Assembly: GCF_002575655.3 (NCBI RefSeq)
Contig: NC_053040.3
Span: forward strand, 358,358,267-358,422,266
DNA length: 64,000 bases
Direction: 5' to 3'
Source: Aegilops tauschii subsp. strangulata
Taxonomy: Eukaryota; Streptophyta; Magnoliopsida; Poales; Poaceae
Shown here: piece by piece, positions 34,760 through 47,776 of the stretch
How positions within the stretch are numbered: the stretch's first letter is position 1
Layout: each line of letters begins with the position of its first letter
The notes under the pieces: model-generated
What the model was told of the DNA's origin: nothing
What the model saw: the letters and a program-made list of their open reading frames with translations, nothing else
Databases searched by the model: none
Position numbers and translations under genes: made by a program

Positions 34760-37700
34760 GTTCACATCACCATGTGATTAACACTCACTGTGTTCTGGGT
34801 TGATCATGTTATGCTTGTGAGAGAGGTTATTAGTCAACGGGTCTGAACCTTTCAGAACCGTGTGCTTTACGAATATCTATGTCATCCTGTGGATGCTACC
34901 ACACGCTATTTGGAGCCATTTCAAATAATTGCTCTACTATACGAATCCGGTTTACTACTCAGAGTCATCCGGATTTGTGTCAAAGTTCGCATCGACGTAA
35001 CCCTTTACGACGAACTCCTTTCCACCTCCATAATCGAGAAAATTCCTTAATCCACTAGGTACTAAGGATAAGTTCGACCGCTGTCATGAGATCCTTTCCC
35101 GGATCGCCATTGTACCCTCTTGACCAACTCATGGCAAGGCACACTACAGCATAGCATACTATAGAGCCTATGTCTAAAGCATAGGGGACGACCTTCGTCC
35201 TTTCTCTATCTTCTGCTGTGGTCAGGTCTTGAGTCTTACTCAATACTCACACCTTGTAACACAGCCAAGAACTCCTTCTTTGCTGATCTATTTTGAACTC
35301 TTTCAAAATCATGTCAAGGTGTGCTGTCTTTTGAAAGTATCATCAGGCGTCTTGATCTATCTCTATGGATCTTGATGCCCAATATGTAAGCAGCTTTATC
35401 CAGGTCTTCCTTTGAAAAACTCCTTTCAAACAACCCTTTATGCTTTCCAGAAATTTTACATCATTTCGGATCAACAATATGTCATTCACATATACTTATC
35501 AGAAATGTTGTAGCGCTCCCACTCACTTTATTGTAAATACAAGTTTCTAACAAACTTTGTATAAACCCAAAAACTTTGATCACTCCATCAAAGCGTATAT
35601 TCTGACTCCGAGATGCTTGCTCTAATCCATGGAAGGATCGCTGGAGCTAGCATACCTTTTAGCAACCTTAGGATCGACAAAACCTTTCTGATTGTATCAC
35701 ATACAACCTTTCCTTACGAAAACTGGTAAGGAAACTTGTTTTGACATCCATCTGCCAGATTTCATAAATGCAGCTAATGCTAACATGATTCCGACGGACC
35801 TAAGCATCGCTACGGATGAGAAAAACTCATCGTAGTCAACTCCTTGAACTTGTGAAAATACTCTTTGCCACAAGTCGAGCTTCATAGACGGTAACATTAC
35901 CGTCCATGTCCGTCTTCTTCTTAAAGATCCATTTATCTCAATGGCTTGCCGATCATCGGGCAAGTTCACCAAAGTCCATGCTTTGTTCTGATACATGGAT
36001 CCTATCTCGGATTTCATGGCTTCTAACCATTTGTCGGAATATGGGCCCACCATCGCTTCTCCATAGCTTGTAGGTTCATTGTTGTCTAGCAACATGACTT
36101 CCAAGACAGGATCACGCATTACTCTGAAGTAGTGCGCATCCTCGTCGTCCTACGAGGTTTGGTAGTGACTTGATCCGAAGTTTCATGATCACTATCATAA
36201 GCTTCCACTTCAATTGGTGTAGGTGCCACAGGAACAACTTCCTGTGCCCTGCTACACACTAGTTGAAGCGACGGTTCAATAACCTTATCAGGTCTCCACC
36301 ATCCTCCCACTCAATTCTTTCGAGAGAAACTTTTCCTCGAGAAAGGACTCGTTTCTAGAAGCAATTACTTTTGCTTCCAGATCTGAAATAGGAGGTATAC
36401 CCAACTGTTTTTGGGTATTCTATGAAGATGCATTTATCCGCTTTGGGTTCGAGCTTATCAGCCTGAAACTTTTTCACATAAGCATCGCAACCCCAAACTT
36501 TTAAGAAACGACAACTTAGGTTTCTCTAAACGGTGTCGTCTCAACGGAATTGCGTGGTGCCCCTTTTAAAGTGAATGCGGTTTTCTCTAATGCCTAACCC
36601 ATAAACGATAGTGGTAATTCGATAAGAAACATCATGGTATGCACCATATCCAATAGGGTGTAGTTATGATGTTCGGACACACCATCACACTATGGTGTTC
36701 CAGGCGGTATTAATTGTGAAACACTTTCCACAATGTCTCAATTGTGTGCCAAACTCGTATCTCAGATACTCATCTCTATGATCATATCACAGACATTTTA
36801 TCCTCTTGTCACGACGATCTTCAACTTCACTCTGAAATTACTTGAACCTTTCAATAATTCAGACTAGTGTTTCATCAAGTAAATACACTCAGCATCTACT
36901 CAAATCATCTGTGAAGTAAGAACATAACGATATCCACTGCATGCCTCAGCACTCATTGGACTGCGTACATCAAAATGTATTACTTCCAATAAGTTGCTCT
37001 CTTGTTCCATCTTACTGAAAACGAGGACTTTCAGTCATCTTGCCCATGTGGTATGATTTGCATGTCTCAAGTGATTCATAATCAAGTGAGTCCAAACGAT
37101 CCATCTGCATGGAGTTTCTTCATGCATATATACCAATAGACATGGTTCGCATGTCTCAATCTTTTCAAAACGAGTTAGTCCAAAGATCCATTTATATGGA
37201 GCTTCTTCATGCGTTTTATACCAATATGACTCAAGTGGCAGTGCCACAAGTATGTGGTACTATCATTACTATCTTATATCTTTTGACACGAACATGTGTA
37301 TCACGGCGATCGAGATTCATTTCAGGTGCAAGACCATTGAAGGTATTATTCAAATAAACAGAGTAACCATTATTCTCCTTAAATGAATAACCGTATTGCG
37401 ATAAACATAATCCAGTCATGCTCAACGCAAACACCAAACCTCGATGGCAGAGGGAGCATGCGATGCTTGATCACATCAACTTTGGAAACACTTCCAACAC
37501 ATATCGTCATCTCCCCTTTAGCTAGTCTCCGTTTATTCCGCAGCTTTTATTTCGAGTTACTAACACTTAGCAACCGAACCGGTATCTAATACCCTGGTGC
37601 TGCTAGGAGTACTAGTAAAGTACACATTCATATAATGTATATCCAATATACTTCTGTCGACCTTGCCTGCCTTCTCATCTACCAAATATCTAGGGTAGTA

Positions 37701-38440
37701 CTGCTTCAGTGACCGTTCCTCTCATTACAGAAGCACTTAGTCTCGGGTTTGGGTTCAACCTTGAGATTCTTCACTAGAGCAGCAAACGACTTGCTGTTTC
37801 ATGAAGTATCCCTTTTGCCCTTGCCCTTCTTAAACTAGTGGTTTTACTAACCATCAACAATTGATGCTCCTTCTTGATTTCTACTCTCGCGGTGTCAAAC
37901 ATCGCGAATAGCTCAAGGATCATCATAACTATCCTTGATATGTTATAGTTCATCACGAAGCTCTACTAGCTTGGTGGCAGTGACTATGGAGAACTATCAC
38001 TATCTCATCTGGGAGATTAACTCCCACTCGATTCAAGCGATTGTGGCACTCAGACAATCTGAGCACATACTCAACGATTGAGCTTTTCTCCCTTAGTTTG
38101 CAGGCTTAAGAAAACTTGTCAGAGGTCTCATACCTCTTGACGTGGGCACTAGTCTGAAATCCCAATTTCAGTCTTCGGAACATCTCACATGTTCTGCGAC
38201 GTTTCAAAAACGTCTTGGGTGCCACAATTCTAAACCGCACTGAACTATCACGTAGTCATCAAAACGTGTATGTCAGATGTTTCGTAACATCTACAGACGA
38301 CGCTGAGGTTCAGCACACCGAGCGGTGCATTAAGGACATAAGCCTTCTGTGCAGCAATGAGGACAATCCTCAGTTTACGGACCCAGTCCGCATAATTGCT
38401 ACTACCAACTTTCAACTAAATTTTCTCTAGGAACATATCT
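34760..38440 (-). pseudogene. Decayed gag-pol of copia element A
   Basis: Fragments align in order with the intact polyprotein of element C: RT/linker region around 35697-36119 (DKWLEAMKSEIGSMY, VQGVDYDE), integrase and protease remnants at 36300-37600, gag at 37774-38430 (VEIKKEHQLLMV). Stops, frameshifts and small deletions occur throughout, and the gag start codon region (about 38430) is altered. The longest surviving frame is about 140 codons, so no functional protein is possible. Confidence 0.9.
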
Positions 38441-38693
38441 TAACCAGTAGAACTAAAGCGCAAGCTATGACATAATTTGCAAATACCTTTTTGACTATGT
38501 TCATGATAATGAAGTTCATCTGATTATGAACTCCCACTCAGATAGACATCCCTCTAGTCATCTAAGTGACGCATGATCCGAGTTTAACTAGGCCGTGTCC
38601 GATCATCACGTGAGACGGACTAGTCAAGATCGGTGAACATCTCCATGTTGATCGTATCTTCTATACGACTCATGCTCGACCTTTCGGTCCTCC

Positions 38694-38793
38694 GTGTTCC
38701 GAGGCCATGTCTGTACATGCTAGGCTCGTCAAGTCAACCTAAGTGTATTGCGTGTGTTCCGAGGCCATGTCTGTACATGCTAGGCTCGTCAAC
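38694..38793 (-). repeat. 60 bp tandem duplication in the untranslated leader of element A
   Basis: A unit starting GTGTTCCGAGGCCATGTCTG occurs at 38694 and again at 38754, between the 5' LTR and gag. The same duplication is present in element C, but only one copy in element B. Confidence 0.9.
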
Positions 38794-39749
38794 ACCCGTT
38801 GTATTCGAACGTTAGAATCTATCACACCCGATCATCACGTGGTGCTTCGAAACAACGAACCTTCGCAACGGTGCACAGTTAGGGTGAACACTTTCTTGAA
38901 ATTATTATAAGGGATCATCTTACTTACTACCGTCGTTCTAAGCAAATAAGATGCAAAAATATGATAAACATCACATGCAATCAAATAGTGACATGATATG
39001 GCCAATATCATCATGCTCCTTTGATCTCCATCTTCGGGGCACCATGATCATCTTTGTCACCGGCATGACACCATGATCTCCATCATTGTGTCTTCATGAA
39101 TTCGTCACGCCAACGATTACTTCTACTTCTATGGCTAACGCGTTTAGCAACAAAGTAAAGTAATTTACATGGCGTTATTCAATGACACGCAGGTCATGCA
39201 AAATAATAAAGACAACTCCTATGGCTCCTGCCGGTTGTCATACTCATCGACATGCAAGTCGTGATTCCTGTTACAAGAATATGATCAATCTCATACATCA
39301 CATATATCATTCATCACATCTTCTGGCCATATCACATCACATAGCACTTGCTGCAAAAACAAGTTAGACGTCCTCTAATTGTTGTTGCATGTTTTTACGT
39401 GGTTTGTAGGTTTCTAGCAAGAACGTTTTCTTACCTACGTATGACCACAACGTGATTAGCCAATTTCTATTTACCCTTCATAAGGACCCTTTTCATCGAA
39501 TCCGTTCCGACTAAAGTAGGAGATACAGACACCCGCTAGCCACCTTATGCATCTAGTGCATGTCAGTCGGTGGAACCTGTCTCACGTAAGCGTACGTGTA
39601 AGGTCGGTCCGGGCCGCTTCATCCTACAATGCCGCCGAAACAAGAAACGACTAGTTGCGGCAAGAAGAATTGGCAAACTCAACGCCCACAACTGCTTTGT
39701 GTTCTACTCGTGCATAGTAACTACGCATAGACCTGGCTCATGATGCCAC

Positions 39750-41459
39750 TGTTGGGAATCGTAGCATAATTTAAAATTTTTCTACGCTCACCAAGATGCA
39801 TCTATGGAGTCTACTAGCAACGAAGGTGCATCTACATACCCTTGTAGATCGTGAGCGGAAGCGTTCCAATGAACGTGGATGACGGAGTCGTACTCGCCGT
39901 GATCCAAATCACCGATGACCGAGTGCCGAACGGACGGCACCTCCGCGTTCAACACACGTACGGTGCAGCGACGTCTCCTCCTTCTTGATCCAGCAAGGGG
40001 GAAGGAGAGGTTGATGGAGATCCAGCAGCACGACGGCGTGGTGGTGGATGTAGCGGTTCTCCGGCAGGGCTTCACCGAGCTTCTGCGAGAGAGAGAGGTG
40101 TTTCAGGGGAGGAGGGAGGCGCCCAAGGCTGTGTCTTGCTGCCCTCCCTCCCCCCTTTATATAGGCCCCCTTGGGAGGGGGGCCGGCCAAAACCCATCTA
40201 GGGTTGGGGGGGCGGCGGCCAAGGGGTGGAAAGGGGTTGCCTTGCCCCCCAAGGCAAGGGGGAAGCCCCCCCACCCTAGGGTTCCCAACCCTAGGCGCAT
40301 GGGGGAGGCCCAAGGGGGGGCGCCCAGCCCACTAGGGGCTGGTTCCCTTCCACTTTCAGCCCATGGGGCCCTCCGGGATAGGTGGCCCCACCCGGTGGAC
40401 CCCCGGGACCCTTCCGGTGGTCCCGGTACAATACCGGTAACCCCCGAAACTTTCCCGGTGGCCGAAACTTGACTTCCTATATATAATTCTTCACCTCCGG
40501 ACCATTCCGGAACCTCTCGTGACGTCCAGGATCTCATCCGGGACTCTGAACAACTTTCGGGTTTCCGCATACATATATCTCTACAACCCTAGCGTCACCG
40601 AACCTTAAGTGTGTAGACCCTACGGGTTCGGGAGACATGCAGACATGACCGAGACGCCTCTCCGGTCAATAACCAACAGCGGGATCTGGATACCCATGTT
40701 GGCTCCCACATGTTCCACGATGATCTCATCGGATGAACCACGGCGTCGAGGATTCAATCAATCCCGTATGCAATTCCCTTTGTCAAACGGTATGTTACTT
40801 GCCCGAGATTCGATCGTCGGTATCCCAATACCTTGTTCAATCTTGTTACCGGCAAGTCTCTTTACTCGTACCGCAATGCATGATCCCGTGACTAACGCCT
40901 TAGTCACATTGAGCTCATTATGATGATGCATTACCGAGTGGGCCCAGAGATACCTCTCCGTCACACGGAGTGACAAATCCCAGTCTCGATCCGTGCCAAC
41001 CCAACAGACACTTTCGGAGATACCCGTAGTGCACCTTTATAGTCACCCAGTTACGTTGTGACGTTTGGCACACCCAAAGCACTCCTACGGTATCCGGGAG
41101 TTGCACGATCTCATGGTCTAAGGAAAAGATACTTGACATTGGAAAAGCTCTAGCAAACGAAACTACACGATCTTTTATGCTATGCTTAGGATTGGGTCTT
41201 GTCCATCACATCATTCTCCTAATGATGTGATCCCGTTATCAACGACATCCAATGTCCATGGTCAGGAAACCGTAACCATCTATTGATCAACGAGCTAGTC
41301 CACTAAAGGCTTACTAGGGACATGGTGTTGTCTATGTATCCACACATGTATCTGAGTTTCCTATCAATACAATTCTAGCATGGATAATAAACGATTATCA
41401 TGAATAAGGAAATATAATAATAACCAATTTATTATTGCCTCTCGGGCATATTTCCAACA
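39750..41459 (-). repeat. 5' LTR of copia element A
   Basis: 1710 bp, TG...CA, near-identical to 33008-34728. The minus-strand TATA box TATATAAA is at 40156-40163, which would drive the element's transcript. Confidence 0.95.
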
Positions 41460-41766
41460 CGCCTACCCCCCTATGGGCGCCCCCTGGTGGCTCGTGGCCA
41501 CCCCCTTCGTCTTCTGACTTCCTCCCGAAGCTTCTAGTGTCTCTTATGTCCAGAAAAAATCGTCAAAAAGTTTCGTAGCATTTGGACTTCGTTTGGTACT
41601 GATTTCCTAGAAAACCAAAAACAGCCAAAAAATAGCAACGGACACTTGGCACTAAGTTAATAGGTTAGTCCAAAAAATGATATATAATTACATATAAAAC
41701 ATCCAAGATTGATACTATAATAGCATGGAACAATAAAAAAATTATAGATACGTTGGAGACGTATCA
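41460..41766 (-). repeat. 3' LTR of gypsy element 2, upstream part
   Basis: Begins with the second CGCCT copy and continues the LTR interrupted at 33007; ends with GACGTATCA, the LTR 5' end on the minus strand. Confidence 0.85.
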
Positions 41767-42465
41767 AGCATCGATCCCCAAGCATAATTCCTGCTCGTCC
41801 TCGAGTAGGTAAATGATAAAAACATATTTTTTTATGTGCAATGCTACCTAACATGTTCATCATGTAATCTCTTTTTTGTGGCATGAATATTAAGATCCGA
41901 ATGATTCCAAGCAATAGTCCAAAATTTGACATAAAAACAATAATAATAAGGCATACTAACAAACAATCATGTCTTTCATAATATCAATGCTAAAGAACGT
42001 TATCCCTACAAAATCATATAGCTTTGTCATGCTCCATATTCTTAACACAATTTATTTATCATGCACAACCCCGATGACAAGCAGAGCAATTGGTTCATAC
42101 TTTTTAACGCGCTTCAGCTTTTTCAACCCTCACGCAATACATGAGTGCAACCCACAGATATAGCACTATGAGTGGAATAGAGTATGGTGATAGAGATAAT
42201 ATGGAGAACAAAAAAGGAGAAGGTCTCACATCGACGAGGCTAATCAACGGGCTATGGAGATGCCCATCAATTGATGTCAATGCAAGGAGTATGGATTGCC
42301 ATGCAACGGATGCACTAAGAGCTATAAGTGTATGAAAGCTCAAAAAGAAAACTAAGTGGGTGTGCATCCAACTTGCTTGCTCATGAAGACCTCGGGGATT
42401 TGAGGAAGCCCAACATTGGAATATCCAAGCCAAGTTCTATAATGAAAAATTCCCACTAGCTATAT
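41767..42465 (-). mobile_element. 3' internal non-coding part of gypsy element 2
   Basis: Next to the LTR is a purine-rich TTGGGGATCGATGCT-like tract (minus), then GAGGACGAGCAGGAATTA and about 650 bp of non-coding sequence of the kind that precedes the 3' LTR in this family. The sequence stops matching what I remember of that family at 42465, where CACTGGTACA begins. Gag-pol is not in the window. Confidence 0.7.
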
Positions 42466-42674
42466 CACTGGTACAACGAGGTGCTATACACAAGGTTTTT
42501 AACCCCTTTTCGCGACGACATTTGGAACCGTCGCCAAGTGAGTGTGGGCGATAGGGGGTCCTTCCCACACGACCTAGAAACCGTCGGGCATAGGCCCTCT
42601 CGGCACACAGGCTGGGGCAAAATGAGCTCATGTGTGATCGGGTGAGGCATCGAAATCCAATCATTTCCATTTGT

Positions 42675-42917
42675 ATGTACATCCCACACGATGAATCCCA
42701 GAAAAACATTTTCGTTCATATGTATATCACACACAGTCAATCCAAGGAATACGTTTTCGTTCTTATGTACATCCCACACAGTCAACCCAGGGAAAATGTT
42801 TCCGTTCGTATGTACATCCCACATAGTCAATCTAGGGAAAACTTTTTTGTTCGTATGTACATCCCACACAGTCAATCCAGGAAAAATGTTTTCGTTCGTA
42901 TGTACATCCGACACAGG
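42675..42917. repeat. 45 bp minisatellite, about 5.4 copies
   Basis: Units start ATGTA[CT]ATC at 42675, 42720, 42765, 42810, 42855 and 42900, exactly 45 bp apart, each with CACACAGTCAATCCA and TTTTCGTTC blocks. Because 45 is a multiple of three, frames stay open on both strands and give a 15-residue repeat (minus: WDVHTNENVFPGLTV). Confidence 0.92.
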
Positions 42918-43296
42918 TTTATGTATAGGCTCGTGTGTGATAGGTGTAACCATTACACACGCTCTGCCTTGGTTAACCGTTTGCTTTTATCAACTACATC
43001 ACACACTATTTGATGAAGAAAACTGTGTGGCATTTGGATATCCATCACAAGCGCTTTTACTGCTAGAACCGTTTGCAAAGTTCCATGACACATTTAGCAG
43101 GTTTATTAGTTTATAATTAATAATTCCAGTATTACCCAAATTCACATTTCATATCGAACAGCTATTTGCCAATTTCATATCAGGCACATAAATATATTTT
43201 AACATCACAGTACGATAGCTACCTGAAAACAACACAATACATCATATAGCTAGTTCAACTTCATAAGAAAAATATTAGAACAATATATTCATTTCC
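42918..43296. other. AT-rich spacer in the CACTA-like region
   Basis: No gene or repeat recognised. Confidence 0.4.
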
Positions 43297-44690
43297 CTAA
43301 TCGAGATCATCTAGGCTTGTCTTATCCACCTCTGCTTTCAGTTCAGTAAGATCCTGTTTTGCACTGGCCAACTAGGAAAGGGGCTCCTCCTTCACCAACA
43401 CCATCTTAGCAAAGTCTGATTTAAAAATCTGAGCTCATTCTCCATCTTCCTCTTATTATCCCGCATCTTCAAATACTCTTCAGCGTTGACAACACTTTGT
43501 TTAAGCCTACCTCTATTCTCTTCCTCATACATGCTCCAGAGCTTTGCTAGGCACATCTTCAAAGACTGTGGCCACTCTTGATCAACTCACTCCAAGTAAG
43601 AACACTTCCGTTCATCCTATAATTTTTAAAACTAGATCAGTAACAATTGTAGGGGAAATGGGTTTATAGCAACATAGAAAATCACCAATACTTATTTTGA
43701 AAAACTGAAGAAACAGGTCAATTATGACATATCTTCTCAAAAAGACCAATGTGCAAATGAATTAATTGCTACTGAGACAACAACCAAATTCTGAAACATC
43801 AGAAGCTATAATTAACTACAACAACGCTACAAGTTCTTACTCATGTACTATAAATAACAAATTGAACATTTTATGAGGAAGGTAAATATAACTGCAACAA
43901 CATAGTAACAGTGTTTGGATGACAACAAATTGATACTAACAGGTGTGTACATGCACAAATTTAGTAACATAGAACTAATAGCACTAAGGCCGTCCACTAT
44001 GTATGCCAAAACCGGTGTAAAGACAACTGTTGCTACATCTCGCACCGGTGCCCTGCACTGGCGAGCCGATGCAGCGGAAAAAAATCGGAGACCTGGACTC
44101 CGAAGCACCTAGTTGCTTCGATGCCCAGTTCCTTCGTGCCATAAAGATTTAGTATTTTACTGCTTGGCTGCTTGGATGTGTGGACCAAAGTTGGCTACAC
44201 AAACTGCTGAAGCGGTGCCAAATAATTTTCTAATGGCACCGCTGATGAGATGGCAACATTTTTAGATACTAGGTATAAACTGTGACACTGTCTTAGGATG
44301 CGTTTGGTTGAAGGTGTGGTATGAATGGGTTGGGACTGTGACAGTGTCTGAATCACATCTAACAAATGATCTGTAACAACGAAAGAGGGTCTAACCTTCT
44401 CTGCACATGCCAGAAATTTTCTCCCACTGTCCACAGATTCAAACGCAACTAGCTTCACGCATGGAGATTGATGGTGACAACGAGCACACAGATCTTCAGC
44501 CACCCTGCTCCATTCGTTGCAACTGATGATCCTAGGGAGCTACAAGAGGAAGAAATGACTCAAATCGACCGCCGGGTAAAAATCCTTCATTCCAAGTCAT
44601 AGCCCGAGAGAGAGAAGAGAGGCATACCCGGGTGGTCAAGGAGTCGTCGTCGGAGGAGGAACCGCTGGAGAGGTCTTTGAAGAAGACCAT
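43297..44690 (-). pseudogene. GRF-type zinc-finger / coiled-coil protein, decayed
   Basis: Three exons can be read on the minus strand. Exon 1, 44690-44628 (MVFFKDLSS then Ser/Asp-rich), ends at CGG/GTATGC. Exon 2, 44539-44396, has the zinc finger (LCARCHHQSPCVKL, then SGRKFLACAEK) and ends AAG/GTTAGA. Exon 3 starts at 43616 (DERKCSYLEW, VDQEWPQSLKM) and continues as charged coiled coil (YEEENRGRLKQSV, LTELKAEVDK) to a stop at 43297. Exon 3 is broken: TGA at 43587-43589 replaces a Trp codon, a one-base loss follows ENELRFL, and a TAG lies further on. GRF fingers bind nucleic acid in other proteins; in Triticeae such genes are common within repeats. Function here is lost. Confidence 0.7.
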
Positions 44691-45187
44691 GGCGACCCCG
44701 GTGGTAGGATGTGAGACGGCAAGAGCGAGGAAGCGGCTATAGCTTAGGAAGGAAGGAAGGAGGAAACAGGGGAAGTGTGACTTGTGGTCGGGGAGAAAAG
44801 GGGGTGGGGAAGGGGGGGTAGATATTTCGGCGGTAGGCCAAAAATTTCGAAATGTGGAGGGAAACTTTGAGCGCGGTGCCGCGGGACACCATTCACTTTG
44901 AACGATTGTATGCATCGCAAACGATTCTTCTGCTTTACACGCATGGGATGAGTTTGATAATTCAAATTTTGGTGGAAATTTTCCCGGGTACGTCATTTCC
45001 TAATTTAACATCGCTTGCTAATTTGGGCACACAAAAGAGCGTACAGCACGCAGACCACACTAACTGAATCGAACAATTTTAGTAACTAAACAAAGCCAGT
45101 TGACCTAAACATTGCTCTAACAAAAGACCAATATTAAACACAAAGCCTAAGTACGCATAATTTTAGCAAATCCGCCTCCGCGCCAGC
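44691..45187. other. Upstream region of the GRF-type pseudogene
   Basis: GC-rich with pyrimidine-rich minus-strand leader next to 44690, then AT-rich; could hold the pseudogene's promoter. No gene recognised. Confidence 0.35.
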
Positions 45188-45849
45188 CTATGCATCACCG
45201 GTGTGAGATGAGACGTTGATGACTTGTCCTGGCGACATGTTGCCGTTGGTGGACTCCGTGCCCCCCTGCTGAAGTCGACCGCGTCCTCGTCCTCGGCGCC
45301 GCCCTCAAGGTTGTAGTACTCATAGTAGTGGCTGCGCTAGAGCTCGCGTTGGTACTCCACCGCCGATTCCTCGACGGACAGACTCTTCTCTACCTCGACC
45401 TCATCCACGCGCAACTCCTCCTCCCGACGCTCCTCGATCTCCACCGCCTCCTGCATCTCCAGCTCCCGCTCGGCGATCTCATGAGGAGGCAGGTGCTCCA
45501 TGGCCACCACCGCCTTTTCGGGCGTGGGTTGCATGCTGGATTCCGAGGTGGCCTGGAATATCTTGATGTGTGCGTCCTCGATCTTGGTGTGGATGGCCTC
45601 GACCCGGGCCAGGGTGACATCGGCAGCACGGACGACAGCTCGAGCGCTCTCGGCGTTTGCAGCCGCCGTTGCAGCAGTAGCTGCAGCTGTCTCGGCTGCT
45701 ACAGCTGCCCTGTCGGCTGCCGCAGACGCCCTCTCGACGGATGCGGCGGCACTCTCGGCGTAGGCGGCCGCGCTCTCGACGCAGGCGGCGGCGCTCTGGG
45801 AGGACGCTCTCATCGTACGGGCCTTCACGAAGCGTTTCCACGGCGTCAT
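45188..45849 (-). pseudogene. Ala/Glu-rich coiled-coil ORF of unknown function, interrupted
   Basis: From ATG 45849 the minus strand reads MTPWKRFVKARTMR, then an Ala-rich heptad-like stretch (repeats of ESAAA, AETAAATAA), then an acidic Glu-rich part (ERELEMQEAVEIEE). A TAG at 45337 interrupts, but protein-like sequence continues in frame (RSHYYEYYNLEGGAEDED). After a one-base shift it goes on to NGNMSPGQVINVSSHTGDA and TAG 45188-45190. This suggests a longer ancestral protein with one nonsense change and one frameshift. No known domain; probably element-borne. Confidence 0.45.
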
Positions 45850-46087
45850 CTTTGCAAGAAGGGGGTGCGGGAATAGGGATTGGGATTCGAGGGTTGCGGG
45901 CACTGGAGCAGACGAGCCGGCAAAGCTTAAGGAGGAAGACTTAAATAGACCAAGAAATTTTCATCGCAAGCAGTTCCTACAAAAAAATTGTGTGTGATGT
46001 TGTGGATATTTTTTATTAGCTGTGAAAGACGAATTTGGAGTAAAGTGGAAACCGATGGTGTTTTAAATGTACGAGAAAATTTGTAGT

Positions 46088-47776
46088 ACTAATACAACTG
46101 TCATGTCAAATTTTTGAAATCATTTGACCTTTTAAGACATTTAAGTGATTTTATAGCTATTTAATGACCGTAATTCAAATTTGAACTACATGTACATGCA
46201 AAAGCTAACCATAACGGTTTGAAAAGTCATATTTTGTGTACTTGTGTGTGATTTAATTCCATGTGCAGTAAATTGGAAGGAATTTTCAAACATATTGGTT
46301 TAATGACTATGACACAATTAAGCATGGAGTGCCATGGCATTTAAATTCTAAAAAAATAAAAAAAGATCAGAAACACATGAAACCTTGCTTGATGTAATGT
46401 CATGCCACCAAGATGATGTGATAAAATAATTGGCATGTTTGAAAAAAGTTTGGACACACACCTCTCACAAACCGAAGCAACTCACTAGAAGGCTCGTGGT
46501 TCCGAGAGGGAACAATGCATGTTTGATGATGAACGGGAGATAGTTTCCCCTTACGGCATTCAATTTTTTTCTACATTTAACATGCACTAATACAACTGTC
46601 ATGTGAAAATTTGGAAAATTTTAGGGGTCATTTGACCTTGTAAAGACATTTAAGTGATTTTCTAGTCATTTAATGACCGCAATTCAAATTTGAACTACAT
46701 GTACATGCAACAGCTAACCATAACGGTTTGAAAAATCATATTTGTGTACTTGTGTGCGAGTTAATTCTATGTGCAGTAAATTGGAAGGAATTTTCAAACA
46801 TATTGGTCTCACGGCATGAACACATGCATGGAGTACCATGGCATTTTAATTCCAGAAAATTAAAAAATGATCAGAAAAATATGGAACCTTGCTTGACGTA
46901 ATGTCGTGCCACCAAGATGATGTGGTAAAAAAATTGGCCTGTTTGACGAAAGTTTGGACACACACCCCTCACAAACCGGAGCAACTCACTAGAAGGCTCG
47001 TGGTCCCGAGAGGGAACAATGCATGTTTGATGACGAACGGGTGATAGCTTCCTCTTACGGCCTTCAAATTTTTTCTATGTTTAATGTGCACTAATACAAC
47101 TGTCATGTGAAAATTTAAAAAATTTCAGGGGTCATTAGACCTTTTAAAGACATTTAAGTAATTTTCAAGCCATTTAATGACCGTAATTCAAATTTGAACT
47201 ACATGTACATGCAACGGCTAACCATAAAGGTTTGAAAAATCATATTTGTGTACTTGTGTGCGAGTTAATTCCATGTGCAGTAAATTGGAAGGAATTTTCA
47301 AACATATTGGTCTCACAGCATGGACACATGCATGGAGTTCCATGGAATTTTAATTGCAAAAAAATAAAAATAAAAATCAGAAAAACATGAAACCTTGCTT
47401 GATGTAATTTCATGCCACCAAGATGATGTGGTAAAAAAATTGGTCTGTTTGACAAAAGTTTGGACACACACCCCTCACAAACCGGAGCTACTCACTAGAA
47501 GGCTCGTGGTTCCGAGAGGGAACAATGCATGTTTGATGACAAACGGGAGATAGCTTCCTCTTACGGCCTTCAAATGTTTTTACGTTTAACATGTACTACT
47601 ACAACTGTCATGTGAAAATTTGGAAAATTCTAGGGGTCATTTGACCTTTTAAAGACATTTAAGTGATCTTCTAGCCATTTAATGACCGTAATTCAAATTT
47701 GAACTACATCTACATACAACGGCTAACCATAACGGTTTGAAAAATCATATTTTTGTGTACTTGTGTGCGAGTTAAA
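46088..47776. repeat. ~500 bp tandem repeat, about 3.4 copies
   Basis: Units start AC[TA]A[CT]AACTGTCATGT-like at 46088, 46586, 47090 and 47595 (periods 498, 504, 505). Landmarks repeated in each: TTTAATGACCG, AACTACATGTACATGCA, GGCTCGTGGT[TC]CCGAGAGGG. The fourth copy stops near 47776. High similarity between units implies recent amplification. Confidence 0.93.

Larger units (their letters stand above)
33008..41459 (-). mobile_element. Ty1/copia element A (Angela/BARE-1 type), nested in gypsy element 2
   Basis: 8452 bp with LTRs 33008-34728 and 39750-41459, flanked by the target duplication CGCCT (33003-33007 and 41460-41464). Orientation is minus: the polypurine tract (AAGTGGGAGAC) lies next to 34728, and PBS-like TGGCATCATGAGCC lies next to 39750. 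LTRs differ at roughly a dozen positions by hand count plus a 9 bp indel, indicating a young insertion, yet the coding region is badly decayed. Confidence 0.95.

Noticed and set aside
31545..41766. Gypsy element 2 as a solo LTR split by element A
   Set aside because: Internal sequence with a polypurine tract continues at 41767, and the flanks acttg and agcat do not match.
42675..42917. CRISPR-like array
   Set aside because: Directly adjoining 45 bp units without distinct spacers, in plant nuclear DNA.
42630..43116. Plus-strand repeat proteins over the minisatellite
   Set aside because: Openness follows from the 45 bp unit; frames on both strands are equally open, so coding is not supported.
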